From positions 22,266,840 to 22,330,839 of the forward strand of contig NC_059077.1 of the NCBI RefSeq assembly GCF_020497125.1: a DNA stretch of 64,000 nucleotides. Direction: 5' to 3'. Both the position numbers and the translations under genes were made by a program. Positions within the stretch are counted from its first letter, which is position 1, and the number at the start of each line of letters is the position of its first letter. The notes beneath the pieces are model-generated. The model saw only the letters and a list, made by a program, of their open reading frames with translations. It made no database searches and was not told where the DNA came from. Source of the DNA: Mauremys mutica (lineage: Eukaryota > Chordata > Testudines > Geoemydidae). Below, in pieces: positions 47,147 through 59,200 of this stretch.

Positions 47147-47340
47147 AGAATCATGGAAAAGTAGGGCTGGACAGGACGTCAAGAGATTCACCTCGTTCAT
47201 CCCCTTGCATTGAAACAGGTTTAAATATATCTAGACCATCCCTGACAGGTGTTTGTCTAACCTATTCTTACAAATCACCAATTACCGGGATTCTACAACC
47301 TCCTTAGATAACTATTCCAATGCTTAACTATTCTTATGGT
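47147..47340 (-). mobile_element. CR1 3' end fragment
   Basis: AGAATCATGGAAAAGTAGGG, CTAGACCATCCCTGACAGGT and GTTTGTCTAACCTATTC are the reverse complement of a CR1 3' region. It lies head-to-head with the plus-strand CR1 that starts about 10 bases later. Confidence 0.8.
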
Positions 47341-47817
47341 TTAGTTCCTTAGCAAACTAGGAGCGTATGGTCTCAGTGAAATTACTATCAGGTGGGCACA
47401 CAACTGGCTGAAAGGCCATACTCAAAAGAGTAGTTATCAATGGTTCACTTTTAAGATGGGAGGACATATCAAATGGGATTCCAGAGGAGTCTGTCTTGGG
47501 TACTATTCAATATTTTCATTAACAGATTGGATGATGGAGGGGAATATGCTTATAAAATTTGTGGATGACACCAAACTGGGAGGGGTTATTAAGATTTGGG
47601 GATTATACAAATTGAGTCTGAGTAAACAGTGTGACTCGCTGCAAAATAGGCAAATGTCATTCTGGGATGTATTAGCAGGAGTATTCTTTGTAAGACATGG
47701 GAAGTAATTGTCCTTCTCTACTCGGCACTGGTCAGGCCTCAGCTGGAGTATTGTGTCCAGTTTTAGGCACTACACTTCAAGAAATATGTAGACAAATCAG
47801 ACAGTTTCTGAAGGAGA

Positions 47818-48431
47818 CAGGGCCGGTGTAACCACTTAGGCAAACTAGGTGGCCGCCTAGGGCGCCTCGTGGTTGAGGGCGCCTAAAAGCCCGCTCAGGC
47901 GAGGAGGTGGAATGGAGGTGAGCTGGGGCGGGGGGGGGAGCAGGGAGGGCCGCCCGCAGTAACGGGGGGAAGGGGGCACACAGGGCAACAGTTCCCTGCC
48001 CCAGATTACCTCCCCTCTGCCTCCTCCGCTGAACACACAGCCCCTGCTCTAATTCTCCTCCAATCAGCGCCGCAAGCCTGGGAGTGGAGGAGAATTAGAG
48101 TGACGCTGGCGTGCTCAGCGGAGGAGGCAGAGCCGAGGGTGAGCTGGGGCGGGCTCCCCAGGTGGGGTTAGCTGCCGCGGGGGGGGAGTGTCTCCCCGGG
48201 CAGGGTTAGCTTCCGTGGGGTGGGGAGTCTCCCCAGGTGGGGTTAGCTGCTGTGGAGGGGGGCTCCCTGGGCGGGGTTAGCTGCGGGGTGGGGGTAGCTG
48301 CTGCAGGGGCTCTCCTATGGTGTGGGGGGGTGGGCGTGGTTAGCTGCTGCAGGGGGCAGGGTTAGCTGGGGCGGGGGTAGTGCAAGGTGGAAGCTTCGCT
48401 TAGGGCACGAAACTTCCTTGCTCCGGCCCTG
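47818..48431. mobile_element. GC-rich hAT-like element inside CR1
   Basis: The left end CAGGGCCGGTGTAACCAC and the right end TTGCTCCGGCCCTG share the inverted CAGGGCCGG terminus. The flanks GAAGGAGA (47810-47817) and GGAGGAGA (48432-48439) are an 8-bp duplication with one mismatch. About 614 bp, very GC-rich, with a minisatellite in the right half. Confidence 0.85.
48140..48381 (+). repeat. Minisatellite, GGGTTAGCTGC units
   Basis: The core GGGTTAGCT(G/T)C recurs at about 48165, 48203, 48240, 48275, 48338 and 48360, with a degenerate GGGGTAGCTGC between, at spacings of roughly 20-60 bases separated by G-rich text such as GGGGAGTCTCCCC. Confidence 0.8.
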
Positions 48432-48895
48432 GGAGGAGAGCAATGAAACTGATAAAAGGTTTAGCAAGCCTGACCTATGCAGAAAGGTTTTAAAAAAAAA
48501 AAGGGCATGTTTAGTCTTGAGAAAAGAAGACTGATGGGGGCGGTCTGGTAACAGTCTTCAAATATGTTAAGGGCTGTCATAAACAGGATGATGATCAATT
48601 GTTCTCTCTGTCCACTGAAGGGTGGACAAGAAGGAATTGGCTTAATCTGCAGCAAGGGAGATTTAGGTTAAATATTAGGAAAAACTTTCTAATTATAAAG
48701 ATAGTTAAGAGCTGGAATTGGCTTCCAAGGGAGGTTGTGGAATTTCCATCATTGGAGGTTTTGGGAACAGGTTCAACAAACACTTGTCAGGGATTGTCTA
48801 GACAGATATAGTCCTGCCTCAGCATGGGGTGTTGGACTAAATGACCTCTTGAGGTCCGTCTAGCCCTATATTTCTATGATTCTATCATTTTAAAC

Positions 48896-49864
48896 TCAAC
48901 CTCTAGTAATTTACCAGTGGCCAAGCATATCTGTGTATATAATTAAACACAGTCCTTATGTCCAGTCTGTGGTCAAATTTGACTGGATAAACTGGTTTAA
49001 GGAAATAGAAAATCTCAGTGATAGCAATATTTGTATTTGAAAAGCATGAGGCACAGGACATATTCAAAAAGAGCAAGAGAGGCATATTCTGGTGCATGAA
49101 ATGGAAATGGTGATGCCACCTGCTACCAAAAAAGTGAAAAACTATCAGTGAAAATAATGACAAAAGAATGTTTCTACAGTTTTTCTTTTGTATTACATAC
49201 AGTGTGACAATATTTACAATGAGATGGAATGAACAGTCATGGAAGTGGAACAATATTTTAAGTGCTATGTAATGCAAAATAGACAAATTTTCTCCAGCCT
49301 TTCAGGAACAGATTCTGGTACTCTTAATCTCATTGAATAGCACCCCACTTTGTAAACTGTCCCATCTGAATCAATGGGACTATTTGAAGGGTAAGATGCT
49401 ATTCCACATGAGTAAGAGTATGGGAATGTGTCCCATAATGAGCAGAACTGTATGAGTAGTTCAGTGCGACTCAAATTGGCTCGAATGGTGTGTTGTGGAT
49501 TTAGCATAATCTACATATGACGTATTTTACCTGTGCTCACCACTGTAAATGTTGGATTTATTCATTATAAAATGTCACTTCCTTAGGCAGGATGTGGACG
49601 TTTAGGTGGGGAAGTCAATGGCTCTCTCCTGTTTGTTATAACTTTTTTCTTTTACTAATACAGTTGGTTGTCAGCCTAAATTTATTAAGTCGTCTGGCTA
49701 TGGGCCTGTGGAAAGCACAGTTGTTGTTCTGTGCACTCTCATCAAATGACCATACAGTGTTTTAATTTACTGTACTAATTATGTTGCACTGGGATATATG
49801 GAAACTCTCTGGCATGAACTTGCAACTATAATATTTTTTTAGTATCCTAACACAATTACTGTTT
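48896..49864. other. Mostly unassigned DNA
   Basis: At about 49308-49425, CAGATTCTGGTACTCTTAAT and ATGAGTAAGAGTATGGG are halves of a palindromic amniote repeat. The 127-codon minus frame at 48903-49286 has no motif. Confidence 0.4.
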
Positions 49865-49990
49865 ATATTATGGTAGCACCCAGAGACCCCTATCAGGACT
49901 GGGATCCTTTTGTTCTTGATGCTGTACAGATACCATGGTAGATATGGTCCCTCCTCCAAAAACTTGCCACCTCCGAAAATTTACAGTCAA
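49865..49990 (+). repeat. Common amniote repeat core
   Basis: TATGGTAGCACCCAGAGACC, ATCAGGACTGGGATCC and GATGCTGTACAGATACCATG then AATTTACAGTC follow a widespread amniote repeat whose class I cannot state. Confidence 0.5.
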
Positions 49991-50979
49991 ATCACAAGGA
50001 GGTTTTTGCTTTATCCCTTATTAACTATAATGCTGGTGAAAGGTGCTGGAAGAACAGCCGTGAGAAATAAAATACCGTGTTACTCATAGAACAAGTGCAG
50101 TGCACCCTTCAACTATGGCCAGAGGGCTGAGTGTAGTACAACTTGAAGGGTTTTTCTGAGATTGGTACCCTTGTTGGCAATCAGTGGAATATCACATGAG
50201 ATTGAATGATAGAGAAGTGCGGTGTGGTGCTTACATGAATAGGAAGGGAATAAGATAAGTGTTACAACTGTGGATAGAAAGAAGTGATGCTTCAGAGGTT
50301 TGAAGATACTGAAAGAGGCTTTTCTAGTCATGAGTGAACCTCAGAATATATATGGAACAAAGCTACAGTTTTGGACATGAGATCTAATATCTAAATTTCT
50401 TTGTAAACGTGATAGAATAGAAAGTAAGTTATCTAAAAACCTGAGCACCCAAGAATTCAGGATAGATGGAAATGGGAACGGAATAGGAGTAGTGGGACTA
50501 ATGCCAGATTCCATTTGCAATTATATGGCAGTAAATCCAGTGATTCCACTTGAGTTACCAAGGATTCACCCTGGTGTAATGGAGATCAGAATTTGGCCCA
50601 GGGACTTTTAGACGTTTGTTTTTTTTAAAGTAGTTATTCAAACAAGATAGATATAGATGTTAATGACATAGATGAAAACGGTATTAACACAGCTGGTCTT
50701 TATGACTAACCTGGGCATGGTGATTCATACTGCCATGCTAGACGCAAGTTAAGTCCCTTAATAGGGGGAATGCCGAAAATTGCACTACAATGACTCCTCC
50801 AGATTATGACAGAGACATTGATAGAGATCTGGCAATGAGAGTTTGGGGTTCAAAGAGCAGGGACATGTTTTTTCTGTTGCAAAAATGGCTAAAAAGTGGG
50901 GGAAATAGGGAAATTTGATAGATGAACCCCTCAAACTCCTGGCTATCATAAGTAATTTGCATTTACTTGTGACGCTTGG
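49991..50979. other. Mostly unassigned DNA
   Basis: At 50508-50602 AACTCCAGATTC-like and GGAGATCAGAATTTGGCCCA text is one half of a palindromic amniote MITE related to 30882-30990. No gene is seen. Confidence 0.4.
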
Positions 50980-51090
50980 AGTTCCCAGATCTGAAGAAGA
51001 GCTCTGTGTGGCTCAAAAGCTTGTCTCTCTCACCAACAGAAGTTGGTCCAATAAACAATATTACCTCACCCATCTTGTCTCGCTAATTTC
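50980..51090 (+). repeat. CACGAAAGCT-tail family relative
   Basis: TCTGAAGAAGAGCTCTGTGT, GGCTCAAAAGCTTGTCTC and GTTGGTCCAATAAACAATAT follow the same order of modules (deer-like 'GAAG..AGCTC..AAGCTT..AATAAA') as the repeat at 6405-6652. Confidence 0.55.
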
Positions 51091-52370
51091 CTGGGACAAA
51101 TGCGGTTACAACTATATGGCATATAAGTAAAACTTGACAAATGCCAGACCTAATTTGAAAGCTTTCTGAAACTGCAGTATGTTGTGTGAAACAGTCTACA
51201 AAACAATGCTGGTGTTGTCTCTGAAATGTTATTAACAGCTATAGAGGGAAAATGGCTTTCATCTGACTTGTGAACATACATGGCAATAACAGCAAGAATG
51301 ATGAAAAAGTTTGAAAGCTACACTGAAGAATCATTTGTTGTGACAGAGTCAGTACTATATTGGCACTTTCACACAATTAGTACCAGGTGGTGTGGGTTTT
51401 TTTTTATTTTGGTGTGTTGTGGTGTTAAAGAGTTGGGGTTTTTTTTTGTTTGATTGTGGGGTTTTTTTACTATGACATTTTCTAGTAATTACATGTTATG
51501 AATTCCTGGAACCAAAAGTCATTCCCAGCATGTTATGTTCACCAAAATATCCATAATATGGTTCCTCTTCTTAAAAGACATTGTAAAAGCTGAAAATCTT
51601 TTTAAAGCTTGGACGTTGAAAAGAAAAAACAAAACAAATAAGCTATTCTGCAGACTTGTCTGGTGTTAGCTTGTCTGTGTTTGCAGCTCTATGGGAAGTT
51701 TGCCTCATTCTACTCTTTAAATATTTATCCTTAGAAAAGGTTTTTAAAAAAGGTGGGCGGAGGAGAATCGCTCTCCTTGTAACTATTCCCACAGTCTACC
51801 AGTCTGCAGTTCCACAGCTGGAATGAATGGAATTCCGATAACACTCTGTTGTTCAAAAATGCAAAAATCACCCAGACTGTGCAGAGACGGCTTTAGCAGA
51901 ACATTGCACGGCGCTTCATATTACCAGAGAGTGAATGATAAAATAATTAAAAACACCATCGCCCCAGAAAAGTCAAATTACTATGAAAATAGCACATTCC
52001 ATCTATCAGGACAGTGCAGAATGCTTTTGAAAAAGATCTGGTTAAGATGAGTTTGTGTCTGGCTTTTTCTTTTCTTTTTTTTTAAAACGTCTGCACTAAC
52101 CACACGATTCTAAAACTTCCTAATACAGATTTTAATTGACTGCACTGAGTTGATGTGTTGGAGGGGAAACCTTTTTGAGTGCCACTCCATAAAGCACATA
52201 GGGGCTCCAGGTGAGTACTCTGATTCTAAACCCAGAGCAAACTTTTGTTTCTTTTCCCTCTCTGACACAAATACCAGCACATTTGCAATCTGGAAACCAA
52301 CTCATAGATTACAGGAACTAATCTGTGAAGCCATTATGAATTGTCTGCAGGGGAGACGTATATATTCGCT
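51091..52370. other. Unassigned DNA with a GT/T-rich stretch
   Basis: 51390-51470 is a G/T-only tract. No feature can be named. Confidence 0.45.
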
Positions 52371-52374
52371 GAGG

Positions 52375-52510
52375 GCAAGATTCTGTCACCCCTGTCTTCA
52401 CTAGTACCTTACTCTGTCAGTAATTTCATTGGTTTAACTGGAACTAGATTCTGCCATCCTTACCTTCACTAGTGCTTTACTCCACCAGCAGTCAAGGGGA
52501 ATATCAGTGG
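52375..52510. repeat. Paired GATTCTGYCA amniote repeat
   Basis: GATTCTGTCACCCCTGTCTT and, 68 bases on, GATTCTGCCATCCTTACCTT each lead into CACTAGT and TTACTC. Two direct copies of a short amniote repeat half. Confidence 0.55.
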
Positions 52511-53119
52511 AAGCTTTCTGTAGTTAAAAAGGGGAATAAATCAGTTAAGCCAACCTAAATGTTGAATATTACAGTTACAACCTCTGGCAACTCAGGTCCA
52601 CAGGTACAGGAGAAGCAATACCCACACAAGTAATCATCCTAGCTACCTAAGTACTGCAATAGACAAAGTATTCTACAAGTCATCTGCAAGATTAAAGAAG
52701 TAGAGCTGAATGTTCAGGTCTTATTTTCCTATAATTTCTCTGTACATATAGTTTACAAATGAAGAGTCTTTACTGAAGTAGGTGCAAAGCTGAGAGACTA
52801 AGGAATCATCTCTGCCTGGATGAATCATGCAGTGCTCAAAGTTTTTGAAGCCTTAAGATTTCTGAGATGTAGTTTCAGGATTTTGAATAATAGTTTTAAT
52901 TTTTCTTCAAAATTAGCTGCTGAAAAATAACTGGAAACCAGAGACATTCCAATGTGTGAAGATTAATGTCTCTCCTGTTCAAAATGTGATTACTCAGCAG
53001 CTGCGAGCACTTCTTTGAGATTTAAGCTAGAGAATGGCATTCTCTTTGACAGCTATATTGGTCACTTGTGGGTCAGACACTGAAATGGTCAGTTTTGGGG
53101 GTAGGGTCTTATCCTCCAA
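52511..53119. other. Unassigned DNA
   Basis: No coding or repeat signal was recognised. Confidence 0.4.
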
Positions 53120-54060
53120 CATTACAGTTAGAGCATATTCCCATATTAACAAATTATCCAGCTACCATCCAACCTCCTATTTCTGGGCAAAATAACAGAG
53201 AAAATAGTAACCATCAAGCTCCCACTACATGTGACATCAGTGAACATCCCGGATGCTTCACAATCAGGTTTCAGTCCAGAGTGCAGCACAAAGAATGCTC
53301 CAGTGGCACTAAAAGATGACCTCCTCAGAGCAATGGACACAGGTAAGATCTCCCTGCCCATAGTACTGGACCTCTCTGCAGTCTTTCACATAGTGGGCCA
53401 CAGGTACTACAAACATATCTACGTGACTAGCAAGAGTCGATGCCCCAGTGTTACAATGGCTCCAGTTATTCCTTTCCAGAAGAACTCAGATCATGGTAAT
53501 AAGTAACCATTTCTCCTCTCCTAAGGCTTTCAGTAGCAAGGATCCATACTATCTTTGCTTCTTTTCAATATCTACATGAGACAAACTAGGAGAGGTAATG
53601 AGATGCCTTGGATTTAGCTGCCAACGGTATGCTGATGACGCACAACTATATATCTCATTCTCAACTGATGCAACCATTGCTGCTACTAAAATGTCAGAAT
53701 GCCTAAAGGAAACTGTTTGCATGATGATCTGCTGGCTCAAACTGAACCCAGGCAAGACCAAAGTGATGCTGGTCAGAAAGGAGAAATGCTTTGAAGCCAA
53801 GTTGTCGCTACCTTTCATTGAAGGCATACAGCACCCATTCATCAAAGTGGTGTGATCTCTTGGGGTCCTGTATAACTCCTTGTTAAGGCTGGATGAGCAG
53901 GTAGCATCACTTTCTAAAAATGTTTTTTTTTTTTTTTTTACTTCCAGCTTGGTAGGAAACTTCCTCCCTTCCTCCCAGATGAGGACCATAGCAACCACTT
54001 TTCACCTCCAGGCTGTATTACTGTAACTCACTGTATCTGAAGCTGTATGGGAAGACTATG
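53120..54060 (+). pseudogene. L2-type LINE reverse-transcriptase relic
   Basis: Broken frames give RT blocks in order: NYPATIQPPISGQN-type start, then ALKDDLLRAMDTGKISLPIV and LDLSAVFHIVGH (RT block with the first aspartate). Next comes the catalytic box in CQRYADDAQLYISFSTDA (53619-53670), and then MICWLKLNPGKTKVMLV, the L2 signature after the box. After a T18 run near 53922-53940 comes TFHLQAVLL. At least three frame changes are present. No 3' tail is visible, and the foldback at 54085 follows closely. Confidence 0.88.
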
Positions 54061-54084
54061 CACAGGTTTCAGCTGGTACATAAT

Positions 54085-54279
54085 GATTAGGGATTTTGAA
54101 CCTCTCAAACTTTGTGGGTGTTTGATGTGGGGTTTTGATTCAGGGCCATCTTTAGATATCTGAAAAATTAAACACTAGAATGCTTTCGTGTTTTAATTTT
54201 TCAGATATCTAAAGATGGCCCTGAATCAAAACCCCACATCAAACACCCACAAAGTGTAAGAGGTTCAAAATCCCTAATC
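54085..54279. repeat. Near-perfect foldback (hairpin) element
   Basis: The left arm 54085-54175 and right arm 54188-54279 are reverse complements over about 91 bases with two or three substitutions and one single-base indel. The loop is 12 bases. The outer ends are GATTAGGGATTTTGAACCTC and its mirror. No transposase is present and no target duplication is certain. It could be a foldback MITE or a recent inverted duplication. Confidence 0.95.
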
Positions 54280-55735
54280 TGAATTACATGATAGGCCCAT
54301 GTTTAGTCTAGAATGTAGCTAGAATGTGAACTGAGTCAACAAAAATTTTATGTAGGAGAAAACTCTACATGCTTTACAAATATATAAGTATTTTTTCTTC
54401 AGGAGGCTCATCTGAAGAGAAATTATTTAGTATTACAAGGATTCTACCCAAAAGAACAGCAGAACCCTGGTGAAGATAAAGGGGTTTCATTGATATAATT
54501 TTGGGGGTCAAATTCTGTGTTTTAGTGGATTTGCATAGGTGAATCTGAGGCTACTGGAGTTGCACAGGTGTAAGGACAGAATTTGGCCTGCAGAACCTTT
54601 GTCTTTTGAGGATTCACAGGTCAGAAAGGCTCTGGCTTTAGATGTCAGATTGTATTTGAAGGGTAGCAGTTAAAAAACCCATCTTTTTGCATGAGCCATA
54701 TATGTGATAAGTGTAAATATATAAAACCTGTGTTAAGAATGGGAATGGGAATCGGAATAACAGATTTTCTGCAGAGATGAACTATCAGATCACTGGGTAT
54801 GGGGAAACAATGACCCCACTTAAGATTGATGGATTTGTTTGAACTCTCTTATAAGTTGATCCTCAGACTGTTCAGCTCCATACTCATCTTTACTTCATTG
54901 CCTTAAATGCAAAGATCCCAAAACTGACTTAATTAATTCCATATTATGCTGCTCATGTATAGAAAAACTTTGCATAATGTCATTCAGTTTAATAACAGTT
55001 CTCTCTCTCTAAATGTACTAATGTCTATAGTCAAATGTATAAAAGGAGACTTGGCTCAGTTCTTAGGTTTGCCCAACACCACAAGAACATTATACAAATC
55101 AGTCCATTTGCCATAGTGAGGAAATGTATAATGATGCACTGGATTTCCTGCAAACCTCCCACAAAGAACTTTTAGCTTCATTTGACTCTAAGTATCCTAG
55201 CAGATGAAAAATAGGATTATAGATCTAGAGGTAAAGAAGGGTCAGCTTCATTCCTGGTGTATCTCCATTGAAGTTAATGAAGTTACATCAGAAAGGATTT
55301 GACCTGAAGAGTCTTTGCAAATTGGTACATTTCTACAAACAGAAAGAATGCTGGCTGTGGAGTTCATTTTAAAGATGAATAGAACTCATTGATACAGATT
55401 GCTCTTCTCAGTGCACTGGCACTGTGTAGGGCAAGAGGGTAGGGCTGTGGCCCCTTCTCCTTCCAGGGGCTTTGCTCCCTAGATGGAGTAAGAACCAAGT
55501 GGACCCTTGCTCACCAGGACTGCTATTTTGATGACCTCATGCAAGCTGTACGTGGGGAGGTTTCTCATGTAACTTCCCCCCACCTTGTGCATCTATGCAA
55601 GGGCAGATCAAAATCTGGTCCATAATGGGACCAGAGCTTGCTGCTATTTTTAATATTTTGGTTCCTATAAATATGTTATAGAAATTTGTAGCTACCTCCC
55701 TGAGATCAGAAGTCTCACATTTCAAAAGTAAGGCC
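54280..55735. other. Mostly unassigned DNA
   Basis: Short palindromic-repeat scraps occur near 54545-54595 and 55243-55305 (GTATCTCCATTGAAGTTAAT). No gene is seen. Confidence 0.4.
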
Positions 55736-55890
55736 CAAGGTAAAATTTTCAAAAGCATCCAAGTCCCAATTCAGAAACGACTTACGAACCTAAGTTCTAT
55801 TGACTTTCAGTGAGTCTTTAAGCACTTTGAAAATAGTACTTAGGGTCCTAAGTCACTTAGGCATTTTTTAAAATGGTGCCCCTAGTCTTT
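55736..55890. mobile_element. Palindrome-type MITE with TTTTCAAAAGCA ends
   Basis: AAAATTTTCAAAAGCATCCA, ATTGACTTTCAGTGAGTC and AAGCACTTTGAAAATAGTAC then TAAGTCACTTAGGCATTTTT are the ordered modules of a known amniote hairpin element. Related to 7570-7760. Confidence 0.65.
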
Positions 55891-56289
55891 GTGTTTTCCT
55901 GGCAGATACCTATGGACTCCTGTAATGGAGAACTTGTGTAATAACTACAGCCCAGTTTTAGAAGGTGAAATCTGTTTCACTGAAATCAGTTATCTTGTTG
56001 CCTCAGATTCTAGTCCTTCTGGTTCTGGTCAACATGGTCAAATAGACATAGATCTTTTGAACCCAAACTTTGCTTATGTGTTCTGAAATTAGAGTATTTA
56101 GTGCAAAGGGGGTTCCAGCTATGACAATCTCTTTTTGAAATCAGACTATGCAGGTCAATGTAAACCCATCCTCCTACAAATCTTTGGCATTCTGGGACTT
56201 TTATCTTAGCTGAAAGCAAGAAGGAAAATTCATGACAATGAAAAATTTAAACAAAAATGTTAACTTAATTCTTAAACCATAAAATAAAA
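55891..56289. other. A+T-rich flank of the satellite
   Basis: No gene is seen. The last 60 bases before the array are very A-rich and end CCATAAAATAAAA, giving an abrupt junction. Confidence 0.6.
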
Positions 56290-59200
56290 GGAACCCTAAC
56301 CCTAGGGTGGGAAGCCCTACCCTTAGGAACCCTAACCCTAGCTCCAAGTGCCCTACGCATAGGAACCCTAAACCTAGGGCGGGAAGCCCTACCCATAGGA
56401 ACTCTAACCGTAGTTCCAAGTGCCCTACCCATAGGAACCCTAACCCTAGGGCAGGAAGCCCTACCCATAGGAACCCTAACCCTAGGGCAGGAAGCCCTAC
56501 CCATAGGAACCCTAACCCTAGCTCCAAGTGCCCTACCCATAGCAACCTTAATCCTAGGGCGGGAAGCCCTACCCATAGGAACCCTAACCGTAGCTCCATG
56601 TGCCCTACCGATAGGAACCCTAACCCTAGCGTGGCAAGCCCTACCCATAGGAACCCTAACCCTAGCTCCAAGTGCCCTACCATAGGAACCCTAACCCTAG
56701 CTCCAAGTGCCCTACCCATAGCAACCTTAATCCTAGGGCGGAAAGCCCTACACATAGGAACCCTCAGCCTACATTCAAGTGCCCTACCCATAGGAACCCG
56801 AACCCTAGCGCGGGAAGAGCTACCCAAAGTAACCCTAACCCTAGGGCAGGAGGCCCTACCCATTGGAACCCTAACCCTAGTTCCAAGTGCCATACCCATA
56901 CCCTAACCCTAGGGTGGGAAGCCCTACCCATAGAAACCCTAACCCTAACTCCAAGTGCCCTACCCATAGGAACCCTAACCCTAGGGAGGGAAGCACTATC
57001 CATAGGAACCCTAACCCTAGCTCCAAGTGCCCTACCCATAGGAACCCTAACCCTAGGGCGGAAAGCCCTACCCATAGGAACTCTAACCCTAGCTCCACGT
57101 GCCCTACCCAAAGGAACCCTAACCCTAGGGCGGGAAGCCCTACCCATAGGAACCCTAACCCTAGCTCCAAGTGCCCTACCCATAGAAACCCTAACCCTAG
57201 GGCGGGAAGCCCTACCCATAGGAACCCTAACCCTAGGGCGGGAAGCCCTACCCATAGGAACCCTAACCCTAGGGCAGGAGGCCCTACCCATTGGAACCCT
57301 AACCCTAGTTCCAAGTGCCATACCCATACCCTAACCCTAGGGTGGGAAGCCCTACCCATAGGAACCCTAACCCTGGCTCCAAGTGCCCTACCCATAGGAA
57401 CCCTAACCCTGGCTCCAAGTGCCCTACCCATAGGAACCCTATCCCTAGGGTGGGAAGCCCTACCCATAGGAACCCTAGCCCTAGCTCCAAGTGCCCTACC
57501 CATAGGAACACTAACCCTAGCTCCAAGTGCCCTACCCATAGGAACACTAACCCTAGCTCCAAGTGCCCTACCCATAGGAACCCTAACTCTAGCTCCAAGT
57601 GCCCTACCCATAGGAACCTTAACCCTAGGGCGGGAAGCCCTACCCATAGGAACGCTAACCCTAGCTCCAAGTGCCCAACCCATAGGAACCCTATCCCTAG
57701 CTCCAAGTGCCCTACCCATAGGAACACTAATCCTAGGGCGGGAATCCCTACCCTTAGGAACCCTAACCCTAGTTCCAAGTGCCCTACCCATAGGAACCCA
57801 AACCCTAGGGCGGGAAGCCCTACCCATAAGAACCCTAACCCTAGCTCCAAGTGCCCTACCCATAGGAACCCTAACCCTAGGGCGGGAAGCCCTACCCATA
57901 GGAACCCTAACCCTAGCTCCAAGTGCCCTACCCATAGAAACCCTAACCCTAGGGTGGGAAGCCCTACCCATAGGAACCCTAACCCTAGTTCCAAGTGCCC
58001 TACCCATAGGAACCCTAACCCTAGGGCAGGAAGCCCTACCCATAGAAACCCTAACGCTAATTCCAAGTGCCCTACCCATAGGAACCCTAACCCTGGCTCC
58101 AAGAGCCCTACCCACAGTAACTCTAACCCTAGGGCGGGAAGCCCTAGCCGTAGGAACCCTAACCGTAGCTCCACGTGCCCTACCCATAGGATCCCTAACC
58201 CTAGTGTGGCAAGCCCTACCCATAGGAACCGTAACCCTAGCTCCAAGTTCCCTACCATAGGAACCCTAACCCTAGCTCCAAGTGCCCTTCCCAAAGGAAC
58301 CCTAAACCTAGGGCAGGAAGCCCTACCCATAGGAACTCTAACCCTAGCTCCAAGTGCCCTACCCATAGGAACCCTAACCCTAGGTCCAAGAGCCCTACCC
58401 ATAGGAACCCTAACCCTAGCTCCAAGAGCCCTACCCATAGGAACCCTAACCGTAGCTCCAAGTGCGCTACCCATAGGAACCCTAACTGTAGGGCGGGAAG
58501 CCCTACCCATAGGAACCCTAACCCAAGCTCCAAGAGGCCTACCCATAGAAACCCTAACCCTAGGGCAGGAAGCCCTACCCATAGGAGCCCTAAACCCAGC
58601 TCCAAGTGCCCTACCGTAGGTACCCTAACCCTAGCTCCAAGTGCCCTACCCATAGGAACCCTATCCCTAGGGTGGGAAGCCCTACCCATAGGAACCCTAA
58701 CCCTAGCTCCAAGTGCCCTACCCATAGGAACCCTAACCCTAGGGCGGGAAGCCCTACCCATAGGAACTCTAACCCTAGCTCCAAGTGGCCTACCCATAGG
58801 AACCCTAACCCTAGGGCAGGAAGCCCTACCCATAAGAGCCCTAACCCTAGCTCCAAGTGCCCTACCATAGGTGCCCTAACCCTAGCTCCAAGTGCCCTAC
58901 CCATAGGAACCCTAACCCTAGCTCCAAGTGCCCTACCCATAGGAACACTAACCCTAGGGCGGGAATCCCTACCCTTAGGAACCCTAACCCTAGTTCCAAG
59001 TGCCCTACCCCTAGGAACCCTAACCCTAGGGCGGGAAGCCCTACCCATAGGAAACCTAACCCTAGGGCGGGAAGTCCTACCCATAGGAACCCTAACCCTA
59101 GCTCCAAGTGCCCTACCATAGGTGCCCTAACCCTAGCTCCAAGTGCCCTACCCATAGGAACCCTAACCCTAGCTCCAAGTGCCTTACCCATAGGAACCCT

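Larger units (their letters stand above)
47350..48895 (+). pseudogene. CR1 LINE 3' half, split by a GC-rich hAT element
   Basis: Broken RT text (LDDGGEYAYKICG; then FVDDTKLGG, the catalytic box with A changed to V) is followed by a thumb segment with [15 protein letters not shown]. It is interrupted at 47818-48431 and continues (KGLASLTYAERF) to the tail ATGACCTCTTGAGGTCCGTC and TTCTATGATTCTAT at 48895. There is an internal deletion of RT near 47600-47650. Confidence 0.88.
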
